Of a stretch of 64,000 bases of DNA, positions 9,529 through 19,284 are shown in pieces. The DNA comes from Adiantum capillus-veneris (lineage: Eukaryota; Streptophyta; Polypodiopsida; Polypodiales; Pteridaceae), in the NCBI GenBank assembly GCA_014529385.2, contig CM043960.1:72429910-72493909 (forward strand). Reading direction: 5' to 3'. The position numbers were made by a program, and so were the translations under genes. Position 1 is the first letter of the stretch; each line of letters opens with the position of its first letter. The notes below the pieces were generated by a model, which worked only from the letters and a program-made list of their open reading frames with translations, ran no database searches and was not told the DNA's origin.

Positions 9529-10109
9529 CCTTGGGAAACTTTTCATCGAAACAGGGCTGCAAGGGGACCAAGCAAAGGGTGGAGGGCATGCCCTAGCGCT
9601 CAGTGGGACGAGGCACATAGGGGCCCATTTTTGGACATGTGTTGCTGTAAACGAGGGGATATAGACATAATAAACGAATGAACAAATTATATAGTACAAA
9701 ATGAAATAAAAAAACAATACAAAAGACCAATTTTATTCTATTGTATCTGATTTTACATCATGGAATGTGTACCTTTCTTCAAATTACATCAACTGGTATC
9801 ATGGGACTAGTGGTAGGCTTCATGCAAAGGGTTTTTAAATCTCTTCAAGATTTGTCACTACTTGACTTAGGCTTAAGACATAGTGGGATAGAACTGACCC
9901 AGGATTCTTGATTTTAAAGGCATACAAGGTGGCCTCGCAACCCGTTGTATACATGTGTTGGCACTCAAAGTGAGGGATCTTTGCAAAGTATGACACTCAA
10001 TGCCTTGCACTTAAGTAGCTTCGCACAACTACGCATTGAGAACTATGTGTGAATGACTCAAAGAATGGATGGTCCTAGGTGGCTCAAGTAGTGCAACAAG
10101 GAGCTATCC
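9529..10109. other. no gene seen
   Basis: About 580 bases of ordinary composition without a recognisable coding region or repeat. A 96-codon minus ORF at 9427-9717 crosses the CACTA terminus and has no recognisable domain. Confidence 0.5.
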
Positions 10110-10976
10110 CTACCAACATGCATGGTGTGAGAGTATCCAATTTTCATAGAGAAACTTCAACATGGTATACAATCTACAAAATATTTTGAAGAACATTACC
10201 CTGGTGAGGTCGATGTTGGAACAATTTTCTCCACCCATTGGAATCATTGGTTTGTGTGGGTGGAAAGAGATTTTGGGCACACTCTCATAAAAGAAAGCAC
10301 ATGATTTTATCTCCACAAGGGTGCTTGCCATTGTTTGCACCAGTTTGTGTGGGTGGAAAGAGATTTTGGGCACACTCGCATAAAAGAAAGCACACGATTT
10401 TATCTCCACCAAGGTGCTTGCCATTGTTTGCACCAAATTTTGATCATTTTCATTGGGCAAGTAGGAGAGTCTTTTTGAGAGATTTTGGTCTTCAAAGTCA
10501 ATTCCTAATTGTGTTGGTGCTCCCTTTCCTCTTGGATCCTTCATGCCTACAAGGATAGCAAGCACCAAGAGTGACTCATCTTCTTTGAGTCCAAGTGTCT
10601 TTGCAATGTCATTGAGGAAAGAAAGTGACGACCCTCCATCACCATTGCATGCAAAGTGAGCAGTTGAAAGTCGGGGACTTCCTCCAACACTTCATGTCCC
10701 TCTATCATTTGATCTTCCTCCTTGATGGAGCTAGGTTTTTGTAAGAGAACAAGTGCCATGGATGCTTCCATCTCCTCAATATCTTCATTGTTCTCCTCCA
10801 TTATCGGTACATGCTCCTTTTTGCTAGCTTTTGATTTTGATTTTTCCTTGTCTTTGCCCTCGAACACAAGCAATGCAAGCACCATGTCCCAAGATATGAA
10901 TTGGGTGCCTATACACCCAATGCCCAAGTTTATGAGGTCATTCTCATCCTTTGTCTTGTAGTTGCATTTGGTGAGT
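10110..10976 (-). pseudogene. unrecognised decayed ORF with 31-residue tandem repeat
   Basis: Two overlapping minus ORFs (10547-10984 and 10110-10568) can be read as one protein with a frameshift near 10560. The upstream part is acidic and lysine-rich (EGKDKEKSKSKASKKE, EENNEDIEEMEASM). The downstream part contains a perfect in-frame duplication of 31 residues, LVQTMASTLVEIKSCAFFY plus VPKISFHPHK, from a 93-bp tandem repeat at 10251-10343 and 10344-10436. No family is recognised. The solo LTR at 10977 begins right at its 5' end, so its start may be cut off. It could be a retroelement remnant or a host gene fragment. Confidence 0.4.
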
Positions 10977-12162
10977 TGTAACATTTAATGGTCTAAAAAC
11001 TTGTGTGTAGCGGAAATTAGCCTGAACATAGTGGGCATTTCATTAGAATAGATTCCTAATGAGAATTACAAGAGTGCTTGGGTGGAGAGAGCGACAAAAA
11101 TCATAACACCTAAGTAGATAGCATGAAAAATACTTTCAAAAGAGAGAGAAATTAAGCTATTGACAACAGTTGAGAACTGGATTTACATGGAGCCGGTCCC
11201 CCCTCCAAAAGGCTTTGTATTATGGTTTCTCCCATCAAGAGAGACATTGTACAATACAATTCTTTGTGTTCCTTCAAGACTAGCTAGTGCAATGAAGATG
11301 AAAGCTCCATGCACTAAGCAAAACACTTATCAAACACAACATCAATTATCCCCGGTCTCAGACCCAAGACCTCACACACCTTCGAAGATGGTGAGAGCTA
11401 GCAGGGTATGAGAGTAGATTGAGAGGAAGAAGGAGTAGTCTTACGAGAATGATGTACATCTCCTCACACAATCACTCATATTAGCATAGCTTAGCTTAGT
11501 AATTAGCATGGTAGAGGAGATGAGCATGCATTGAAGCTTGGCTCTTGGTTGGATTTGCATCACAAAGCCAAGAGTTGTTGGTGTAGGCCTCCCTTCTCAC
11601 AAGCTTAGAGTAGGTGGTAAGCTTTCCATTAAAGCTTGAGAAGGAGAGAGAGTCTTCTTTACTTCACACATGAGATTGTGTGAGTGATAATGCCTTGCAA
11701 AAATCAGCCCCCCTCTCTCTCTTGGGCGACCCCTCTTGCTATTTGCTCCTGCTACCCTCTCATTGGACCTCCCTAGGGCTAGCCAATGACAATTAAGCAG
11801 CATAAGTGATAGCCTTCTGACACGTGTCCCCCTTTCCCCCTTTGTGAGAGCTTTAGGTAATTTAATAATTCAACTAAACTCTCATTGGACCCCTTTGCCT
11901 CCTGGCCAATAGGAATCAGGCAAGCCATTGGGCTGCTGAATGCTCATTGGACCCCTTGGGAGACTATCCAATAGTCTTCTAGAGGACTTAATTCTCATTG
12001 GTTCTTTTATTAAGTGCTTTTAAATTAATTAAACTAGATTTACTCTAGCCTAATTCTCATTGGTCCACCTCCATGGCCATCCAATAGGAATTGGGTACAC
12101 CTTGTGGGCATCTGGGCTAGGGAGCTGGCATGTGTCCCTCATTCCCTTTGTGTAAAGGGAGC

Positions 12163-12210
<48 letters not shown>

Positions 12211-12587
12211 CTTTATCTCTCATCCCCTACAAGCTAGGCTTGCCCCCTCCTAATTAGGGATTTGTAAAGACTTTTTTGACACACACAAAGCATCCAATTC
12301 CCCCATGGTTGACCTTTGGACACAACCTTTGAATTTTGGAACCTTAGCATTTTGGAAGTCTTAATGGGCTGAACCTTAGGGTCTTTTTAGCCCATTTTTG
12401 CACATGGCTCTTTTACAGATGGTCCCCCCTTTGAATCCCTATTTTCCCTCCTTTGGATCCCTTCTGTGGCCTGTCTGCTAGCTTAACCAATATTCTAGCT
12501 TTTTCTCCCCTGGCACTTCCCCATATTAAATGATCAGTTTAACATGAGAAAATCATTTAGGAGAATAAGATGTTGATTATTATGACA
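10977..12587 (-). mobile_element. solo LTR of a Ty3/gypsy element
   Basis: The reverse complement of this segment matches the 5' LTR at 60267-61855 along its whole length: it starts TGTCATAATAATCAACAT and ends ATTAAATGTTACA. It is about 1.61 kb, with a GT microsatellite (12161-12209) in the same place as the CA run of the other copy. Neither a primer site nor a purine tract flanks it, so it is a solo LTR. The flanking five bases are TGAGT (left) and TGAGC (right), a target duplication with one mismatch. Short ORFs inside are not genes. Confidence 0.85.
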
Positions 12588-12639
12588 TGAGCCCTTTGAA
12601 AAACTTGAAAGATGAAAGAAAGATTTCTTGTTGGCCCTG

Positions 12640-13010
12640 TAGAGGTGTTTAAGGAAATTCAATGAATGCAATCATTAGGAGAAGCATGAATGGAATTGTA
12701 ATCCATCCCAAGTGTTTACAAGATCTTTCTTGCATCCTCTCTAGAATCTGGCATCACATTATCAACTGGAAATATGTGCTGCTTGAGCAATTCACATAGA
12801 TAAAAACATTAACATCTCTCATGATTTGGTACATTTTACATGTATAGTTTTTCATTGAAGTTGACACATTGCAAGAGATTACCTGAAAAGTTATGTGATG
12901 CTAGTGTCAATCCATGCAAACTTTGCCTGCATGTTGAGAAGAATGAAGAGTTCCTTCAATCTAGACACTCGTACTCCATCATATAAGGGAGCATCAGCCT
13001 CAGTTGTTGA
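12640..13010 (-). pseudogene. second CACTA TNP2 fragment
   Basis: This segment is clearly similar to 6588-6950 at the DNA level, including the intron-like insert (for example the shared run GTACATTTTACATGTATAG). Translated on the minus strand it gives APLYDGV, SRLKELFILLNMQAKFAW, the opening of TNP2. Similarity stops near 13010. It is a separate CACTA copy or a segmental duplication; no termini were found. Confidence 0.75.
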
Positions 13011-14989
13011 GTCAATGTGTTCCCTAGCTTCAATTGTGAAGCTATATACACATATTGCACCTTTGCTAGCCTCTTACTGTCTTGAGTTTGTTTGAACTCC
13101 TCGATTCTTCCCTTCCAGTGGTATGATCAAGAATCTATGTGTCTCCTTGAGACTATGCGTGCACCTCAGAGCTTGGCTGGATTGCCATCCACATGAATTA
13201 TTTGTAGTTGATAGTAATAACGACCATTTTTGTCTTATACATTGCTGCACGAAATTGAGCTAGTAACATTCTTAGGTCATCATTTGTAGTTGATAGCAAC
13301 CCAAAAGTCACTTTATTTTGTACATTGTTACTTCCTCCCATGGCACCTACTATTTCCATGGAAGGAAGTAGTACCACCTACACAAAGGAATTTATGATTA
13401 TTCTATGCACACTCATGGCCTCCATTGACTAAAGATCAAGGCTAGAAGGTATATGAAGATGGTCAATACCACCGCTATGACCCTCCACTTGCAAGTTGGC
13501 TAAATAAGGAAGAAGGAGCAAGAAATCTATTGAGGAAATTAAATCCACTCTAGAGAGAGAAATGGGGAAGAAGGAGCAGGGAGCTATTGCAAAAAGTAAA
13601 TCCACATGCATTTTACAAAGGGACAACAACGTAGACAATCAAGATGTTCTTCTTGATTTCATTGAACCTCATATTAAACCGTGTATCAACAATCAAATAA
13701 GACCATATTAGGTAAAGTGGGAAAATCCCAATTCCCAGATTGGACAGCTTTCAATATATCAGATACAAGGTGTTGACGTTTTATACTAGACCAAACATTT
13801 GAAAGAAACATTGGCCAAGAAAAATTATGCTTTTGGGTGGTTAGCACCATCAAGAGACTAGTACATTGATTCCATTTTCATTGTTTATACTCTATTGTCC
13901 TACCTACAACTTATCTTAACATGGAGACATTGGTTTGGAGGCCCACAAGTTGTTCAAGCTAAGGTCAACTGGAGTACCTGAATTTTTAGTTCAAGGTCCA
14001 CCACTTGTCCAAGCTAGCACCCATTGAGAAATAAACCCACTTGTGCATGACATCAAAGCAACACACACCTCTAATCTAGAAATTCTTCACTTAAGGTACG
14101 AGCCATTTATAAAATGTGTAGCATATGTCAATTGCAACATAGGAGGGCTAGTTTCAAGGTGCATTTGTCTAGGATAGGCTATGGAGGAATGCAAAGTCCA
14201 CTTCTTATCTAAGATACAATTAGTGAAAGGGTAAGCAAACGTGTTTACGTAAAAATTTCTCTAAGTACTTCTCTATTGTAACATAGAAGGTTTAATTTGA
14301 AGTTCACGAAATTAAGCTAAAAACATATATAATGAAATAAATACTACCCACAAGAAAACATTAAATATGTTATTTTATATCAAATTGGAGAAGTTAACAT
14401 CCAAAAGCATCCAATTATGCGTAGACCCTAATAAAGGTATGCATGCATACATTGACATCTCAATACATGAACTTAGACTCCATAGTTTTCCTCTCATCAT
14501 ATTTTAGTTTCCAAAACTCTTTTACGTGGAGGATGTAAAATGACCATTCTTGATTTTACACGGAGGATGTAAAATGATCATTCTTGATTCAAACATTTTT
14601 CTCCACAAACAAGGTCTCTCACACAATTCAAAGTCCACGATTTCTTTTCTCCCAATGCAAACAACTAGACTTTATATTTTTCCTTTCAAAGACTTGTAGG
14701 TTCTAAAACTCTTTTATATGAAGGGCACAAAAATAAATGTTTTAGGCAAACATGCGTGCCAAGACCAAGATATTTCTTGCACATCCATGAATTCTCCATT
14801 CCATACTTGTAAGGTTTATTTTGATATCAAACATAAGTTTCTCCTAGTTACAAATGGATGCAACCTTGAGATGGAATGATATAGAATTGCTAAAGAACAA
14901 AAATAATTTTTTTAAATATATCATGATGAAACACAACCATAATCTAGTAAAATGAGTCCCCAAAAACAAGGTGCAATCTAGAACTACAT
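13011..14989. other. no gene seen
   Basis: About 2 kb without a convincing coding region. One copy of the satellite-type motif GGTCCACCACTTGTCC lies at 13995, far from the arrays. A GGAGGATGTAAAATGA motif is repeated at 14527 and 14562. Confidence 0.5.
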
Positions 14990-15365
14990 TGAAATCTCCT
15001 TAGACTTAAATACACTCTAGTAATATAGTAAAGTCCCCTTAGACTAGACTACAGTTATTGACACATTTTTGTTCTAAAGCAGGATGCATTGTCATTACAT
15101 TGGATTCTCCTTGTAATTGGATACACTCTAGTAATACATGGAAGTCCTCTTAGAGTAGAGTGCACTGCATTACAAGTCCCTTAGAACAGAGCACGATCCA
15201 TCACATAGGATTCTCCTTATAATAGCATACACTGAAGTAATACATGGAAGTCCCCTTAGAGAAGGGTGCACTCCGTGTACGAATAATGTTCGTTATAATA
15301 GGATACCCTGTAGAACACATGCAAGTCCCCTTAGAGTAGAGTGCACTCCATGCAAGTGTTCATCA
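14990..15365. repeat. degenerate tandem repeat, about 75-111 bp period
   Basis: The motif AAGTCCCCTTAGAGTAGAGTG recurs in diverged form near 15031, 15142, 15248 and 15323, and ATACACTCTAGTAATACATG recurs near 15010, 15121 and 15226. Spacing is 111, 106 and 75 bases. It lies just downstream of the minus-strand gene block that ends at 15482. Confidence 0.65.
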
Positions 15366-15481
15366 AATTGACACATCTTTGTTTAAAAATAACCTTTGAA
15401 TTATATAGTAATACAAATACACATCATACTAAAAGGACATCATCTGGCCATAAAAAGGATCATTGTCAACCTTCTTTAATG

Positions 15482-15823
15482 TTATTGCCTTGACACGTAC
15501 ACATGGAGGACATGATTTGTCTCAAGATCACTATACTGACTTACAATTGTGTTACGGGTATAATCTCTCTTGTCTCTTGCATACAACCATCCAAGTAACC
15601 ATGGAATAATCGTTTCTTGCAAGAATCTTTGAAGTTGCTTCGGTGTTTGTCTCCACATCTTTGGAAATATAAGATATGTTCCTGGCATATTCCACATCAT
15701 CCTATATGGACTATCATCAAATATCAAGGTATTATTTGCATCCAAGTCCTCAAACATCTTCCAATTATCGCTCAAGTTTTTATGATAAACCCTTCTAAAT
15801 CCTAACAAGATGTGCACAGCCAT
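15482..15823 (-). pseudogene. FCP1/NLI-interacting phosphatase-like fragment
   Basis: A 113-codon minus ORF with RRVYHKNLSDNWKMF, then DANNTLIFDDSPYRMMWN, PGTYLIFP and IIPWLLGWLYARD. This matches the C-terminal half of FCP1-homology (HAD-type) phosphatase domains: the 'K.L..VW' segment, the DDSP catalytic-loop motif and the '...L..WL' tail. The N-terminal DxDxT motif is not present; the frame upstream is closed by a stop. As it stands it cannot be a phosphatase. It is the most downstream part of the minus-strand gene block, and whether it was fused to the methyltransferase-like part is unknown. Confidence 0.5.
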
Positions 15824-16145
15824 AACCTCTTGATTTAATGTCTAAAGATAAGCCTTTATCCAAAGGTGTTAATTTTGGATGAAATATATAGCTACATTTT
15901 GGGCACTTGTACAATGAGAGGTATTTTTGTAATCTAGCACATTTCCCTTTTCTAAAATCTACAAATCTATGCCTAGTTAATTTCTCTCTTCTTGTATATT
16001 CAATTTTTTTCTCAATAGAGACCTTAATAGAAGCAAGGTCTACCACTTGTCCAAGCCGGTGCAAGGAAATGACTATTGTTTTAAGTCTACCACAATTAGA
16101 CACCATAGAAGGTTCATCACCACACTTGTTTGAATTAGCCTCCAT
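15795..16145 (-). pseudogene. unrecognised ORF between MTase-like and FCP1-like parts
   Basis: A 116-codon minus ORF, lysine/arginine-rich (EKKIEYTRREKLTRHRF), with a CPKCSYIFHP motif. It overlaps the FCP1-like ORF in another frame. No domain is recognised. Two copies of the satellite-type motif, CAAGGTCTACCACTTGTCC at 16033 and GGTCCACCACTTGTCC at 16150, lie in and next to it, which suggests that part of it derives from non-coding sequence. Confidence 0.3.
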
Positions 16146-16602
16146 GGAAGGTCCACCACTTGTCCAAGCTATATGGGGTTGTTTGAAGGTCTAACACACT
16201 TCTTGAGATTGGGATCTATGTATGGTTCACGTACCCATGTTAGCCTTGAAAGTATAAACTAAAGGGGATAGTACAAGGTCTAAAACTCATCAATTCAAGA
16301 TTTTAAGTCTAGGCTAGTGTTTTTTTTTAAAATCTAAGGGTTCATCACTCAAAAATTATAAGATTATTCTCTATATTTAAACCTTTAATTCTTGAAGATA
16401 AAAAAGATGGGACTCAAAAAATACTACATAAAACAAAACCTAACATTAAGAGTATCAAATCAACAAGAATAGATGTTAACATATACAAGAAGTTCAAAAC
16501 ATACGTCCTTCCATTTCCAAGTAGGCCTCCATTGACAAAGGAGGTTGGTATTCCTTCTCCTTCTTCTTCTTGCAGAGAAACTCTTCTTTGATGGGCACAT
16601 TG
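16146..16602. other. no gene seen
   Basis: About 450 AT-rich bases between two ORFs of the minus block; possibly an intron or 3' region. No further feature is supported. Confidence 0.4.
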
Positions 16603-17729
16603 TCAGCTAATTGCAAAGTAGGTTGTTGATCTTGAAGTCCATCCCATATCAGCATGAGACTTAGCGAATTTGAGAAGCCTAGGTGCTAAGGTTCCTTGCT
16701 CTTGCACGCTCTCAACTATGCAGATGACATCTTTTTTTTGTTGTAATCCTTCTTGTGCAACCAGAGAGCCATCACTAAAGAGATCTACAAGCTTGCGATC
16801 TTCAAAACAGTATGTATGAATGTAGTGCTTGACGAAAACTCTTTTTTCGGCTTCCAAATATTGCAAATCTGACATGCCTTCATTTTCTACTTGAAGCAAA
16901 GAACAATCAATTGGCATGGGATGTTGTCCTGATCTCCTTCTCAGGTCTTCAAATGCATTACCTTGTCCCATGAAGGCAATAACCACAAGGAATTGAATTG
17001 CTCCTTTGCAAGGTGCTAATGGAAAGTGATGCAAGGCACCACAACAATGGTAGCTCACATTATCTCCCATACTTTGGAATGCACATTGCAATTTTGTGAG
17101 TTTAGAGAAATCTATAAATGCAAGAAACACAAATCCATGATCAATTGAGCCTGCAAAAATAGCCAACACCCCATCCAAAGCATTTCTTAATATCTCCTCA
17201 CTCCACTGCAAGTTGTCCCCATAGTGTTTTTTCAAGTCTAAAATGCATAATCCAATAGGAATTTGGTTGTTGAAGTGGCGCTTCAAGTAGAGATTTCCTT
17301 CCATCTGTAGGTTCACCACATAGCTAGACCATGGCAAATCAAGAGACTCAATTTTGTCCTTGTGAAGGTGAATTTCCCATTGAATGTATTTATAGCTTCA
17401 TCCGAAAAGTCCATTTTCTTTGTTTCATGCTTCAAGGTTTTTTTGAGCCATTGCTCACATAGCATTAGAATGGTTTTATAAAATACATCATTGATTTTAT
17501 ACATGCTAACTATTTCCTCCCAATCTTTACACGATGATGACTCATTCAAAGCATTGAAGCCTTCAAGAAGTGCGTCTTCAATGAGTTTGTCTTGTTTGAG
17601 TTGCTTGATTCGATCATACATATCACCATCTTTTGCACTTTTTGACAATAAAATTTTCTCATCTTTAATTTCTTCTTGAATGATCTTTACCTCTGATTCC
17701 TCAAGACCGCAAAGAAATCTGCATACCAT
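16603..17729 (-). pseudogene. putative DNA amino-methyltransferase (beta-class order)
   Basis: Two minus ORFs joined by a frameshift near 17350-17395. The first (17313-17729) is helical and charged, with EEIKDEKILLSKSAKDGD. The second (16603-17337) begins after KIESLDLPWSSYV, like catalytic motif IV (DPPW/DPPY) with Leu at the second position. Next comes GFVFLAFIDFSKLTKLQCAF, like the 'G..++F.....' strand, then PLAPCKGAIQFLVVIAF, and near residues 165-215 EAEKRVFVKHYIH and RKLVDLFSDGSLVAQEGL plus CIVES, like motif X and SAM-binding motif I (DPF.GSGT). Motif IV before motif I is the beta-class order of N4-cytosine/N6-adenine methyltransferases. The assignment is by motif only; Gly positions in motif I are partly lost. 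Confidence 0.42.
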
Positions 17730-17813
17730 TGTTGGGGGTTTCTTGTTCTCCTCCTCAATCCTTTTAATAATTTCTAGCCAACAATCATAAAATCAATCTG
17801 AATATGTAACCAT

Positions 17814-18454
17814 GTGTGCCTGTTTAGCAATCCAACTTGCTCTTGCACTCATTCTTGCCAATCAAAGAAAAGTCTAGAAAGAAATATAACACCAATGAGA
17901 AGATTGAACTCAAGTGTTCAATTAAAGACAATACGAAAGAAGAAGAAAGACACTTACATCCCATTGAACGAGATGTATGTCCCTCTGCAACTCCAGTTGC
18001 TGCCCTTGATGGTCTTCCTGAATAGATCCATTGACTTCGCAAATGCCGCAATATTTGACTGTAAGGTTGCTTGACATACAATGCTTTAGCCTCATCATTT
18101 GCAATGGCAGATATAGTAGTTGCAACCATTGGAGGAGCATTTACAACAATACGAGCCTTTCAAAATTTGAATGTAAGGTTTCTTGACATACAATGCTTTA
18201 GCCTCATCATTTGCAATGGTAGATATAGTAGTTGAAACCATTGGAGGAGCATTTACAACAATACGACCCTTCCAAAATTTATACACGTCAATCAATCTTT
18301 GAAATATCTCATTGTTTTTTTGTTCATTTGTGAAGCAAAACTTTTGTGGCATAAATTGAATGTTGGCCATCAAGAATCCAATAATGATAATCTTGTAGTT
18401 TTCCCTCTTGTACCTCTTCTGCTGCCAAAGGTGTACCCTTCTTTGCCTTTGCAT
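17814..18454 (-). pseudogene. decayed ORF with 112-bp tandem duplication
   Basis: The minus ORF 18095-18454 contains KFCFTNEQKNNEIFQRLIDV and KGRIVVNAPPMV, then AIANDEAKALYVK-type sequence that appears twice because of a 112-bp tandem duplication (copies beginning near 18061 and 18173). 112 is not a multiple of three, so the duplication itself breaks the frame; ORF 17824-18129 reads the second copy. No domain is recognised. It lies between the N-terminal ORF and the methyltransferase-like part and was probably one exon of the same gene. Confidence 0.4.
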
Positions 18455-18466
18455 TTTGAACAGGCA

Positions 18467-19270
18467 TTAAATATGCACACCTGCAAGCTTAGTTGTACTT
18501 TGGGAAAATCCAAATAGCATGCTTTCAACATGTTTTCCATCAATGGTACGTACATTATAGTGATCAGTAGCCAGCCAACAATTTTGAATAGGGATATCAA
18601 ACTCCTTATATTGAAAAGGGAAATAGCTTATATATTTATTCATTCCACCTGTATCTTTTTCTTGTCCTTTCATGGCCTCTGCCTCTAGAGCTTCTGGATC
18701 CACGATTCTCATCTTGGACGTTGAACCTTGTGTTGAGGATGTTAGAGATGCATTGTCTACATCCAAAATAGGACTAGTCTCCTTAGGTGCTACTTTTTGC
18801 ACTTTGACTTTCTTGTTTATAGGTGGTCGTGAAGCTTTCACCTTCTTTCCTTGTAGTGTGGCTATGATGGAGCTTTGAAGTTGACCTGCTGTGACACCTT
18901 GAGTTGACTCTTCAATCTTCCATCCTCGAGAAAACATTGTCTCATCTTTATTTTGAGACATGCGTGAAACTGCATATGCTTCTGGAGATAATTGGCATTC
19001 TTGATTCATTGGGACTACAATATCAATGCATTCCACCTGTGGATGACCATCAACTGTAGAGATAGAGGATTCCACTACTTGGCCACCATCTTTAAATAGA
19101 CTGTCATTCTCTTTCTTTGCAATAAATAGATGCACCTTATGAAATTGTGCACCCTTCACACCATGTATATCCAGATACCAATTCCTTTGATCATTGCAAG
19201 TATAGTCAATTGAGATAGCCACCCTTGTAACATTTATTTTTGGTGCCATATCTTCCTGAAAAAGAAACAA
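18467..19270 (-). CDS. N-terminal ORF of the minus gene block, unknown function
   Basis: A 267-codon open frame; the likely start is the ATG at 19249 (MAPKINVTRVAISIDYTC), seven codons inside the ORF. The first 90 residues look globular (NWYLDIHGVKG, KVHLFIAKKEND). The middle is basic and Ser/Pro-rich (GKKVKASRPPINKKVKVQK), a possible nuclear localisation signal, and the end has ALEAEAMKGQEKD and WLATDHYNVRT. No family is recognised. The satellite array begins only about 40 bases upstream of the ATG, so any promoter must lie in satellite DNA. It is the best preserved ORF of this block. Confidence 0.45.
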   Translation of the reverse strand: MFLFQEDMAPKINVTRVAISIDYTCNDQRNWYLDIHGVKGAQFHKVHLFIAKKENDSLFKDGGQVVESSISTVDGHPQVECIDIVVPMNQECQLSPEAYAVSRMSQNKDETMFSRGWKIEESTQGVTAGQLQSSIIATLQGKKVKASRPPINKKVKVQKVAPKETSPILDVDNASLTSSTQGSTSKMRIVDPEALEAEAMKGQEKDTGGMNKYISYFPFQYKEFDIPIQNCWLATDHYNVRTIDGKHVESMLFGFSQSTTKLAGVHI

Positions 19271-19284
19271 ATTCAGTTGTTACT

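Noticed and set aside
11160-11803. Small ORFs in 10977-12587 and 61004-61718
   Set aside because: They lie inside LTRs; the same sequence in the other LTR copies does not keep the frames.
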